Shown one piece after another: positions 8,595 through 15,601 of a stretch of DNA of 23,139 bases. How positions within the stretch are numbered: the stretch's first letter is position 1; each line of letters opens with the position of its first letter. Origin of the DNA: Deinococcus aquatilis DSM 23025 (GTDB taxonomy: Bacteria; Deinococcota; Deinococci; Deinococcales; Deinococcaceae); the NCBI RefSeq assembly GCF_000378445.1, contig NZ_KB899757.1, positions 1-23,139 of the forward strand. The letters are read 5' to 3'. Position numbers and translations under genes: made by a program. The notes beneath the pieces are model-generated. The model did no database searches, was not told the DNA's origin, and saw only the letters and a list, made by a program, of their open reading frames with translations.

Positions 8595-9200
8595 AACCTC
8601 CTGAAGCCCATATGAGGTCGGTCTGACCCTGAATGGGTTTTGCTCACGTCTGGTGAAGTCACCCCTGCCTGATGCACGCGCCGTTCTGGGATCAGGGGGT
8701 TGATGGTGGAAAAACGCCGTTGTCGATTACTACAGTCCTGCTTGAATTGTATTGGAAGATCGCGGGCCAGGTCACAGCTTAATTTTTGAAGACAGAAGTT
8801 TCCAGGCGCTCCAGTTCAAAAAATTGCACAGGCCTTCTGGAAGACTGATCCAGGCGGGCACGAAAGTAGCCTGGCTGCGTGCTGACCTCATTTCCTAGAC
8901 ATCAGGTGACCAAGCGTTTTACGTTGTTTGACAGGCAGCACCTTCACAGTAGTGTTCAGATGATCCACCCTCACGCATTGCCGTGCCCTGACCTCCAGCC
9001 GACCTCCAAGCGCACGGCGGATAGAGTGGTCAACCAGCGCTGTGGTCTTCCCTAGATATGGGCCAGAAGCGTGGTCAGACGGGTGAGGCGTGGGGGCGCT
9101 GTGACCTCATGTTGCGTCCTGCCATTTGTGCAGCTGCCTATATCGGGCCCACTGCGGTCACACATAACGTTATGTGCGGTTCAGGTAAGCTGGCTGAATC
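8595..9200. other. Divergent intergenic region upstream of parA
   Basis: This 606-base gap separates the divergent ATPase-BTAD gene from parA. It contains a strong ribosome site for the former (8597-8602) and, close to parA, the perfect palindrome at 9161-9176. I found no convincing protein: the short plus-strand frame starting at 9071 overlaps the parA start in another frame. An origin or centromere could lie here, but no iterated repeat beyond the palindrome was seen by eye. Confidence 0.55.
9161..9176. promoter_or_regulatory. Perfect 16-bp palindrome before parA (candidate parS/operator)
   Basis: CACATAACGTTATGTG is fully self-complementary and ends 24 bases before the parA ATG. ParB proteins bind palindromic centromere sites of about 14-16 bp, and ParA or ParB often repress their own operon from sites in this position. 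It could therefore be the centromere, the operator, or both. I saw no second exact copy in the window. Confidence 0.55.
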
Positions 9201-9989
9201 ATGACCATTTACACGTTTTTCAATCACGCTGGGGGAGTCGGGAAAACATCGGCCACCCGAGATTTTGGATATGAACTGGCGTCCCGGGGTCACCGGGTAC
9301 TGCTGATCGACTTTGATCCACAGGGCAACCTGACCTCTTTTCTCGGTGCAGACAAATGGAAGCTGGGGCCAGATTCAACGCTCCTGGGTGCCCTTCTTGA
9401 GGACGATCCCCAGGGCGTGGTACGTCGTTTGCCTCCAACGATTGATGTGCACGGCCTGTCGCTCTATCCAGCGACCATCGACCTGGCCATCGCGGAGGCA
9501 CAGTTGATCGCCAAACTGGGGCGCGAGCGGCGGCTGGCCAATATTTTGACCCAGTTGCCCCAACCCTACGATTATGTATTGATTGATTCACCTCCCAGTC
9601 TCGGGACACTCACGGTCAATGCGCTGGTGGCCGCCGACGCCTTGATTGCTCCGGTCGCCACCCGTTTCAAGGCCATTGACGGTCTGCCGGGACTGACGCG
9701 CATGGTCAGTGAGTTGGGATGGGTCAAGCCTGGGCTGGGATTTGCCGCCTTTCTGCCCACCATGTACGACCAGCGCAACCGCCACGATTCCGAGGTCCTT
9801 GAAATGATTCGTGAACAGCTCCGGTCTCTGGCTCCAGTCCTGCCTGCGGTTCGTTACCGGGCAGCCGATCACAATGATGCCAGCATGAGTGGTCAGCCTG
9901 TGCAGGTCTACAAGCCTGGGAGCGAGGCTGCCCGGGATATGGCTCAGGCGGTCAGTGCCTTCCTCGCCCTGGAGGGTGTGCCGTCGTGA
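9201..9989 (+). CDS. parA: ParA-family partition ATPase
   Basis: The 262-residue protein is a ParA/Soj/MinD-type ATPase that would move replicon copies apart using a ParB-centromere complex on the nucleoid. It has the P-loop AGGVGKTS (residues 10-17), VLLIDFDPQGNLTSFLG (Walker A' region), YDYVLIDSPPSLG (Walker B), and LIAPVATRFKAIDGL. There is no N-terminal DNA-binding extension, so it is the short type. The deviant Walker A of the family is KGGxGKT; here the first, signature lysine position is alanine (NHAGGVGKT). The gene overlaps parB by four bases (GTGA), so the two are translationally coupled. Only a weak AGGT ribosome site precedes the ATG. The palindrome 24 bases upstream probably regulates it. 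Confidence 0.92.
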   Translation: MTIYTFFNHAGGVGKTSATRDFGYELASRGHRVLLIDFDPQGNLTSFLGADKWKLGPDSTLLGALLEDDPQGVVRRLPPTIDVHGLSLYPATIDLAIAEAQLIAKLGRERRLANILTQLPQPYDYVLIDSPPSLGTLTVNALVAADALIAPVATRFKAIDGLPGLTRMVSELGWVKPGLGFAAFLPTMYDQRNRHDSEVLEMIREQLRSLAPVLPAVRYRAADHNDASMSGQPVQVYKPGSEAARDMAQAVSAFLALEGVPS

Positions 9990-11008
9990 GTGGCCGTAAA
10001 GAGCGCCCCAAACTTCAGATCGGGCCTCTAATTGCAGCTCAGCATCCCAGCGAATTGATGTCCGGTTTCACTGGAAGCCAGGTTCCGCTGGCTCAATCCG
10101 ACCTCGCTCTTGAGGTCATTCGGCCAAGAACCCAACAGCCTCGACGATTTTTCAATGTCGAAACTATGGCGCGGCTGACGGAAAGCATTCGTGCACACGG
10201 AATTTTGCAACCGCTCTCAGTTCATCAGACGGTAGAAGGCCGTTATGACCTCATCTCCGGTGAACGGCGTTTGCGGGCAGCCCAGGCAGCAGGTCTGTCG
10301 GTCGTTCCGGTCAAAATCTTTACTGGATTGAATGAGCGGCAGATTCAGCAGCTCGCCGCCATCGAAAATCTACAGCGTGAAGACCTCAACCCAGTTGATG
10401 AGGTCGATGCCGTGCTGGACATCCTGGGAGCTGAGCTTGATGTGCCGCGTGCCCAACTGACGCCGAAGCTGGAGCGCTGGAAATCCATGAAAATGCGCGA
10501 TCCTGCCCTCGGACGGGCCAGCGAACAAGACAGAGAAGCCATTGCCAAACTTGAGACCCTCTTCCGTGGGCTTTCCAGGGGTGAGTGGGCCTCATTCGTC
10601 GCCAATCGTCTTCCTGTCCTGCGGCTGCCTTCAGAACTTCTGGAAGCCGTTCGCGAAGGCCGGATCGAATACACCAAAGCCATTGCCCTCCGCCGGGCAC
10701 CAGAACCGTTGCGGTCAGCCCTACTTGGTCAGGCCCACGCCCTGTCTGTGCAGCAGCTCCGGCAACGGGTCAGAGAGGACACCCCCATTCCTGAGGTTAC
10801 CGAAACGCTGACTCAGGCTCTGAGCACCCTGCGGGGCCTCCTCAAGCCGGAACGCCTGACTCAGCTCAGTTCAGTCGATCAGGGCCAACTGGCCCGGTTA
10901 CTGACGGAAGCTTCCACCCTGCTCGAACAGGGGCAGAGTTTGAAGCAGGAGGGGCAACCCTCTTCAAAGAAGGCGTATCGCCAAAAGAAAGAGAGGCCAG
11001 CACGGTAA
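9986..11008 (+). CDS. parB: ParB-family partition protein
   Basis: The 340-residue protein is a ParB/Spo0J-type CTPase and centromere-binding protein, the partner of the preceding ParA. The N-terminal domain (about residues 45-130) carries the expected signatures: RRFFNVETMARLTESIRAHG, then the CTP-binding box GERRLRAAQ, and AAIENLQREDLNPVDE. The middle (about 150-250) is helical and should contain the helix-turn-helix that reads parS. The tail is glutamine- and lysine-rich (SLKQEGQPSSKKAYRQKKE). It starts with GTG, overlapping the parA stop. The spacer between N-domain and helix-turn-helix looks somewhat rearranged compared with chromosomal Spo0J, as is usual for plasmid ParB proteins. Confident as ParB; the bound site is inferred. 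Confidence 0.9.
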   Translation: MSGRKERPKLQIGPLIAAQHPSELMSGFTGSQVPLAQSDLALEVIRPRTQQPRRFFNVETMARLTESIRAHGILQPLSVHQTVEGRYDLISGERRLRAAQAAGLSVVPVKIFTGLNERQIQQLAAIENLQREDLNPVDEVDAVLDILGAELDVPRAQLTPKLERWKSMKMRDPALGRASEQDREAIAKLETLFRGLSRGEWASFVANRLPVLRLPSELLEAVREGRIEYTKAIALRRAPEPLRSALLGQAHALSVQQLRQRVREDTPIPEVTETLTQALSTLRGLLKPERLTQLSSVDQGQLARLLTEASTLLEQGQSLKQEGQPSSKKAYRQKKERPAR

Positions 11009-11075
11009 GCGCTTTATGAACTTCAAACGAACCCTCCGCTCCTCCTTCTCAGTTGGCCGATGATTCCAGTCGGTA

Positions 11076-11534
11076 GTGTTCAGAGTGGAGATTTACTTCT
11101 CCGCTGTTTGCCGTTTGTCAGCAGTATCAGAGACGCAGGATCGGCACAAAGGTCACGGTCCAGAGACACATTGGGAACGCCTCCAGGTGGGCCGCTGGTA
11201 CGGGGAGACCCAACGCGAGGTCGGGATCGTTTCTCAGACCGCGGTCTGGTCTCACACTGGCCTCCCACCCCTTTCGGTGCGCTGAGTTGTAACCCGTGAT
11301 CCCAAGGGCAAGTTCTGCACTCAGGCTTTGCTCTGCACGGACCTGTTGCAGACTCCCCTCCAGATCCTGGAGTACTTTGTGCAGCGTTGGCAGCTCGAGG
11401 TCACCTTTGAGGAGGTTCGGGCACACTTGGGTGTGGAAACGCAGCGGCAGTGGAGTGACCTCGCCATGGCCAGAACAACCCCAGCGTTGCTGGGGCTGTT
11501 CTCACTCGTGACCCTCATGGCCCACAAATGCTGA
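11076..11534 (+). pseudogene. Broken DDE transposase (IS701-like) with in-frame TGA
   Basis: One reading frame gives LQVGRWYGETQREVGIVSQT, then SHTGLPPLSVR, a TGA at 11283-11285, then VVTRDPKGKF and FVQRWQLEVTFEEVRAHLG, QRQWSDLAMARTTPALLGLF. I recognise the second half as the C-terminal part of a DDE endonuclease transposase; the W..EVTFEEVRAHLG..TQRQWSD stretch is typical. The TGA stands where homologues normally have a Trp (TGG). The N-terminal catalytic half is absent and the C-terminus stops early after LMAHKC. It is therefore a dead fragment, left beside the partition operon by an old insertion. Confidence 0.7.
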
Positions 11535-11841
11535 CAGGGACACGAACCTTGAGTTCGTTGGGCCGCTTGGTACTGACCTGCTCCGGGACACCGGGCCTCC
11601 CGTTCGGCATTGACGCTGAATTCGTCAATTCCGGCATAACAGTCGCTTGCCCGGAAACTGCTGGTACTGATGAAAGAGATCGATTGGCTGTCCTGCAAGA
11701 CTAACTGAAGGGACAAACCCCATCAACCAGGTCAAAACGTCTTTTCTGAGGTGCTGGTTTGGTCGGCCATACCTTGATGGTAGATATGGCCCAACCGGGC
11801 GGCGTCACCTGGTCATGCCGGGCAGATGAGATGATTTCAAT
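11535..11841. other. Transposon debris and hairpin, no gene
   Basis: After the broken transposase there is no complete gene. A short plus-strand stretch ending near 11706 (QSLARKLLVLMKEIDWLSC) looks like a possible second transposase tail, unconfirmed. An inverted repeat, GGCCATA at 11765-11771 and TATGGCC at 11785-11791, precedes the MarR promoter and may act as a terminator-like barrier. Confidence 0.4.
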
Positions 11842-11860
11842 TTGTTGTATTTGACAACAA
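11842..11860. promoter_or_regulatory. MarR operator O1 overlapping the -35 box
   Basis: TTGTTGT (11842-11848) and ACAACAA (11854-11860) form a perfect 7-bp inverted repeat with a five-base spacer, the size expected for a MarR dimer. It covers the -35 element of the operon promoter, so bound repressor would block RNA polymerase. Confidence 0.7.
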
Positions 11861-11879
11861 TCTGGGTCAAGCGTAAAAT
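11851..11879 (+). promoter_or_regulatory. Near-consensus sigma-A promoter of the marR operon, leaderless
   Basis: TTGACA at 11851-11856, a 17-base spacer and TAAAAT at 11874-11879. The ATG follows six bases after the -10 box, so transcription should start at or next to the start codon and give a leaderless mRNA. Confidence 0.8.
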
Positions 11880-11885
11880 CTGATC

Positions 11886-12365
11886 ATGACCGTTGTCAAG
11901 AACAACAATCTGGAGGAAGCAGTACAGGCAGGCGACCTGCTCCGCACTGTTGCCCGGCTGCACGGTGAGTTACAACTGCGGAACTTCGCCTGCTGCGACG
12001 TGCAGTCCAGTACTCAGTGCCATATCCTCACCACCCTGGGCCGCGAAGGAGACCAGACCCTGGCCGCTCTCACCCGCACCCTCAATCTTGACAAAGCGTG
12101 GCTCAGCCGCAGTACCGATGAGCTGGTGGCGCAGGGGCTGCTTGAAAAGACGCCGCATCCGCAAGATCGCCGCGCCCTGCTGCTGCACCTCACTTCAGCC
12201 GGGCAGCAGGAATACCGTGCTCTGGATACACAGCTCACGGCTCAGTCCAGCCGGGTATTGGCCCGTCTTCCCCAGGGGCAACGGACAGCGGCGCTTCAGG
12301 TGTTGGCACAGTTGAATGCTGCCCTGCAAGCCGAACTTGACGGTGAGGACGGTTACGGATGCTGA
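11886..12365 (+). CDS. MarR-family regulator, probably arsenic-responsive
   Basis: The 159-residue protein is a MarR-type winged-helix repressor: the recognition region LNLDKAWLSRSTDELVAQGL is followed by the wing KTPHPQDRRALLLHLTSAG. Before it lies a cysteine cluster NFACCDVQSSTQC (Cys36, Cys37, Cys45) and the chain ends in Cys159. MarR proteins with this CC..C arrangement sit, as I recall, beside arsenic genes and could bind As(III). That matches the downstream ArsN2- and DUF6428-like genes. The ligand is inference. Its promoter overlaps an inverted repeat it probably binds, with a second one inside its first codons, so it should repress itself and the operon. It overlaps the next gene by seven bases (ATGCTGA). 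Confidence 0.85.
   Translation: MTVVKNNNLEEAVQAGDLLRTVARLHGELQLRNFACCDVQSSTQCHILTTLGREGDQTLAALTRTLNLDKAWLSRSTDELVAQGLLEKTPHPQDRRALLLHLTSAGQQEYRALDTQLTAQSSRVLARLPQGQRTAALQVLAQLNAALQAELDGEDGYGC
11892..11906. promoter_or_regulatory. Second MarR-like inverted repeat O2 inside the gene start
   Basis: GTTGT (11892-11896) and ACAAC (11902-11906) with a five-base spacer repeat the geometry of O1. The twelve bases ACAACAATCTGG occur at both 11854-11865 and 11902-11913, exactly 48 bases apart, suggesting two operators bound together. Confidence 0.5.
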
Positions 12366-12799
12366 GCCGCCGGACAAGCCCGAAGGACTGGCCGCAGATC
12401 AGGGCGTTGCTTCAGGCCGCCAATTTGCCCCTGGATGGAGCACAGGAGCATCTGGAGACTTTCCGGCTTGTGGAAAGGGCAGGCCATGTCTGCGGGGTCG
12501 CCGGACTGGAGATTCATGGAGAGGCGGCGCTCTTGCGCTCAGTGGCAACTGGGGCCGAATACCGCTCTTAGGGTATTGCTGCGGCCCTGATCACTGAACT
12601 GATTCAGGCGGCGGTGGCCCTCAACCTCTCGTCCCTCTCCCTGCTGACCACCACTGCTCCAGATTATTTCTCTCGCTTTGGATTTCGGGAGCAGCCCCGC
12701 TTCCGTGCTCCAGCAGCCCTGAAAGCTTCCCCCGAATTTCAGGAGGCCTGTCCAACGTCCGCCACGTTCATGACCCTCTCGCTCACCCAGGAGTTTCCG
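12359..12799 (+). pseudogene. arsN2: ArsN2-type GNAT acetyltransferase interrupted by an amber codon
   Basis: The frame starts at an ATG overlapping the marR stop and reads as an arsenic-resistance GNAT: PKDWPQIRALLQAANLPLDG, VCGVAGLEIHGEAALLRSVA, then TAG at codon 71 (12569-12571), then [30 protein letters not shown] and [17 protein letters not shown]. The last parts match the usual end of ArsN2 (ACPxSATxM). The TAG falls where the acetyl-CoA loop (R-x-x-G-x-A) needs a residue, most simply Gln CAG changed to TAG, so the product without readthrough lacks its active site. No stop separates its natural end from the next gene: the frame runs into the DUF6428-like protein. It is either decayed or a fusion made by readthrough. 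Confidence 0.7.
12789..12793 (+). promoter_or_regulatory. Ribosome binding site of the DUF6428-like gene
   Basis: AGGAG six bases before the ATG at 12800 supports independent translation of the DUF6428-like protein, even though the upstream frame is open into it. Confidence 0.65.
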
Positions 12800-13348
12800 A
12801 TGACCCAGATCATTCCCGGCCTCACCGATCAGACCTCGACCATCACCCTGCTCAGCGAATTGCGAACCCAGCCCCAGCGGTCTCTGGAATTCTGGCTGCA
12901 CGGAGAAAGACTCGTACCTGCGGGCTACCACGTGACCGAAGTCAAGGCTGTCACCATTGAAGCCATGGACTGCGGAGGCAAAGCCAACACCTGGCGTGAG
13001 ACGGTCATTCAACTGATGGACGGCAGCGAGGAGGAGGCCAGAGCAGGTTCCATGACCAACCGCAAATTCCTGGCGATCTATGACCGGGTGGTGCGGCACA
13101 TTCCGGTGCGGGATGAGGCGGAAGTGCGCTTTGAGTACGGCAACAGTCTGACTCCGGCCATGCAGTATCACGTCAGTCATGTCGAAGCTCAGGCGGAGCG
13201 CATGATCGTACACCTGCGGACACCGGGGGTGCAGTGCAAGGCCGGAGACGCCTGTGGCCTGCCCAATACGTCCAGCAGCGACACAGACTGCGCTCCCGAA
13301 AGTGGCTGCTGCTCGCCCACACCCGTCCAGTTGATACCCCTGGGCTGA
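12800..13348 (+). CDS. DUF6428-like cysteine-rich protein of an arsenic operon
   Basis: The 182-residue protein resembles DUF6428, a family of unknown activity found in arsenic resistance operons. Visible signatures are [40 protein letters not shown], a [11 protein letters not shown] helix, [12 protein letters not shown] and a cysteine-rich tail, with Cys146, 152, 164, 170 and 171 (CKAGDACG and [10 protein letters not shown]). The tail suggests arsenite or metal binding, but that is inference. The ATG at 12800 has an AGGAG site; the same frame is open upstream through the ArsN2 remnant, so a longer fused product is possible only if the amber at 12569 is read through. No methyltransferase, pump or arsenate reductase follows, so the operon seems incomplete. 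Confidence 0.75.
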   Translation: MTQIIPGLTDQTSTITLLSELRTQPQRSLEFWLHGERLVPAGYHVTEVKAVTIEAMDCGGKANTWRETVIQLMDGSEEEARAGSMTNRKFLAIYDRVVRHIPVRDEAEVRFEYGNSLTPAMQYHVSHVEAQAERMIVHLRTPGVQCKAGDACGLPNTSSSDTDCAPESGCCSPTPVQLIPLG

Positions 13349-13519
13349 TGTCCTGGGTTGCTCGTCAGCGTCTGCTGGTCTGGAGTCTGCTGGCGAGGCA
13401 GTTGGGCTGGTCTCGCGTCACATCAGGTGACTGGGCGAGCTGAGCTGGGTTCACTCTTCCATCTGCGCCAATCTGACTGGGTCAATCTGAGTTGTGAGTT
13501 CAAGCGGTGGAATGATTCG

Positions 13520-14500
13520 TCAGGGCTGCTCAGCGTAGTCATAGTCGGTAGCTTTGAATGACCAGGATGTGGAAGCCCCGCCTCGACTGACCGAACCACT
13601 GAGCAGGTCGATGTCTTTCAGCGGCGTGAGGTCATCCGAGGCCAGCACTGCCGCAGGAATGGGACGTGGCGGATTGTTGGGGCAGGTCATCATCAACAGG
13701 TCCCTTGAGGCCAGACCGAAGCCGTACAGTTCTCCTACCGGCAGGCCAGACATCTTGACTGAGATTCGGGTCACGGTCAGGACACCATCGGTCAGGACAA
13801 AGGTGCCGTCTCCCCGGCAGGCACCCTCAGAGGCGTTCACCGTAACGTTGCCCGCCGCAGTGTAGGTCAGGACATCCACCTGATTGCCCTACCGGGCGTC
13901 GTTCTGCAGTATCCAGATCACAGTGGTCTTGCTGCGGATCAGGCTTTCAGGCGTTTTGAAGGTGTACTCCACCGTCCCCTCGTACTCTTTCACCGGCCCC
14001 AGACACCTGTCCAAGCGGGTTTTGAGCTTTTTGACTGCCGATTGATCCAGAAACGCATTCCTGTCCCGCACCAGCGTGGAGAGGAATTGCTTGGCCTGTA
14101 GGCTGATCTTTTTGGACCTCCCGCTCTCACAGACCAGGGTCATGGCCTCCAGAACTTTCATCGCCACCCTGACATAAGCTTTTGTGGCGACTTTGGTCCT
14201 GGATGCCAGAGCGTTGGTGGGCAACTGGGCAACGGCGTTCAGAACCTTCTGCGCCTCTCCAAGAGCGGCGAGCTGTTGATCCAGTGTCTTGGCGTTGTCC
14301 AGTAGTTTCGTGATCCGTTTCAGTTCAGCCTCACCTGGGCCAGTGATGACCGGGCCTACCACCTGCGCCTGCGCCCTGTTCCAGAGAGAGCTGGAGGGCG
14401 TGGGACACAGAGCTCCACTGAGCCAGGCCACCAGAAGCGCGTGCCGCTGCCAGCCACCTGACTTTCTCCGGGTGTTCTCCGCTGCTTCCCGCGCTGACAC
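13520..14500 (-). pseudogene. Secreted protein of unknown family, split by an in-frame TAG
   Basis: A GTG directly after the preceding gene's stop opens a 327-codon frame interrupted by TAG at 13889-13891 (codon 204). The first 203 residues have a hydrophobic segment (HALLVAWLSGAL), then a helical region (VVGPVITGPGEAELKRITKL), and KEYEGTVEYTFKTPESLIRS. The reading resumes without a break in sense: GNQVDVLTYTAAGNVTVNAS, a cysteine (EGACRGDGTF), LYGFGLASRDLLMMTCPNN, ending KATDYDYAEQP. The two halves form one beta-rich domain split mid-strand (TTVIWILQNDAR then GNQVDVLTYT), so I read this as one gene with a CAG- or similar-to-TAG change. The GTG has only a weak ribosome site and may be coupled to the gene before. 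Function unknown. Confidence 0.6.
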
Positions 14501-15169
14501 CTAAAGGCCCAGCCCTTTCAGGACGATGACTGCCAGTCCTCTGGCGAGCGTCGTCAGCTCCTCATTGCCGTCATCTGCGCCGTTCTGGGCAATCCCGATG
14601 ATCAGTGCGCCAGTCATCACCGAGGTCTCGTACATCGCCTGTATCTCGGCAGGCTTGAGCTTCATCACGCCGCTGTCAATCAGGAGATCATTGAGCCCGC
14701 GCTGCAAACTGGCGATTTCTGCATCGGTCAATTCGCTGCCTGTGCTGACCTGGAAGCTGAGGCCGATCAGGAGGGTCAGACCCGCCGCCAGATTGTTCTT
14801 ACGAAAGTCTGGAAGCTGTTGTGCGGCCCTGAACAGATTCAGGCAAAGCGCCGCCATCTGCCGCTGGTCGTCGATCTTCTGCACCATGGCGGCGCAGTTT
14901 TTCTGCTGGGTAGGACTGCCCCGAAAAACAAAGTCGGTTCTGACCAGAGGGTACTTGTAGGTCGGGGGGGTCGCCCGAGGAGAGAGGGCCTGTTTCACCG
15001 CCTTCGCCGTGAAATCCGGCTGGACGGTGGCTGCCACGTAGCCGACCGAACGCTGCGCGAAGGTCCTGTAATCCTGAAACGAGGGCGTGAAAAACTGGGC
15101 CTGTCCACCGGAGGCCAGGAGAACGGCCAGCGCTGCTCCCATCACCTTCCGCCTGAATACTCTCCCCAT
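14501..15169 (-). CDS. Secreted protein of unknown function, DUF6683-like
   Basis: The 222-residue product starts at the ATG at 15169, seven bases after GGAGG (15177-15181). An upstream in-frame GTG at 15247 lacks such a site and would mask the signal peptide. The N-terminus is a secretion signal (MGRVFRRKVMGAALAVLLAS) with likely cleavage near GQAQ/FF. The mature part opens FFTPSFQDYRTFAQRSVGY and is mostly helical with a cysteine pair (KNCAAM and ALCLNLF). It resembles the family labelled DUF6683, recalled from memory and not checked. The stop TAG is followed at once by the GTG of the next gene in the same frame, so the two are probably translated together and may work together outside the membrane. 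Confidence 0.7.
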   Translation of the reverse strand: MGRVFRRKVMGAALAVLLASGGQAQFFTPSFQDYRTFAQRSVGYVAATVQPDFTAKAVKQALSPRATPPTYKYPLVRTDFVFRGSPTQQKNCAAMVQKIDDQRQMAALCLNLFRAAQQLPDFRKNNLAAGLTLLIGLSFQVSTGSELTDAEIASLQRGLNDLLIDSGVMKLKPAEIQAMYETSVMTGALIIGIAQNGADDGNEELTTLARGLAVIVLKGLGL

Positions 15170-15432
15170 GTTGGCGCCTCCAGACAGGCCTGGCCGGACA
15201 TCCTGCGGGTGCTGATGGTTTCGCGGATAGCTCTGCCCTGGTTTCAAAGAGACCCAGCGTTCCTCCTGACATGGCGAACCTGTGAATTGCCTGATGCACG
15301 TTCATCAATTGTCTTTTGGCTTATTCGTTCTGAAAGCGTCTGACCACAAATCACTCGGCAGGCGATGGGGTTTTCAACCGTGGTCAGGCGTCCGTTGTGA
15401 CCAAGAACTGGGCGAATTTCACGAAAAGGGAA

Positions 15433-15476
15433 GGCCAGCCTGTACAGGACTCTGTTGAATTCCGTACAGGCTGGCC
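15433..15476. repeat. Perfect 13-bp inverted repeat
   Basis: GGCCAGCCTGTAC at 15433-15445 is exactly complementary to GTACAGGCTGGCC at 15464-15476, with an 18-base loop. It has no U tract. It may be a structured terminator, an attenuator or the footprint of a dispersed repeat. Confidence 0.75.
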
Positions 15477-15561
15477 GGGTTCCGTCCATTTCTGTCACAT
15501 CCCATCCCCGAGAGCTGCAGTGGGTCATCGCGCTGTTCTACCGCTGTTGAGGCCGCCTCCA

Positions 15562-15590
15562 GGACATTCCGTCATGTACGCGGAATGTCC
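15562..15590 (-). terminator. Hairpin just past the membrane-protein gene
   Basis: GGACATTCCG (15562-15571) and CGGAATGTCC (15581-15590) form a perfect 10-bp stem with a nine-base loop, 11 bases beyond the stop at 15602. No U tract follows, so it is a terminator-like structure rather than a classical one. Confidence 0.5.
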
Positions 15591-15601
15591 CGGAAAGCGC
15601 A

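Larger units (their letters stand above)
15170..15601. other. Intergenic stretch with two hairpins, no gene
   Basis: This 432-base region between two minus-strand genes contains the hairpins at 15433-15476 and 15562-15590 and a wider inverted repeat, CTGACCAC at 15340-15347 with GTGGTCAG at 15380-15387. Frames crossing it are short and carry no recognisable protein. It should hold the promoter of the two secreted-protein genes, but no convincing -35/-10 pair was found. Confidence 0.5.

Noticed and set aside
11560..11720. Second transposase tail
   Set aside because: A short stretch looks suggestive but is too brief, has a stop inside, and could not be tied to a family.
12539..13213. 224-codon minus-strand frame
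   Set aside because: It is antisense to the ArsN2/DUF6428-like genes, whose plus-strand sequence carries family signatures.
12569..13891. Amber codons as a dedicated recoded sense codon
   Set aside because: Other genes here (the MalT-like regulator and the DUF6683-like protein) end naturally at TAG, so general recoding is unlikely; decay is simpler.
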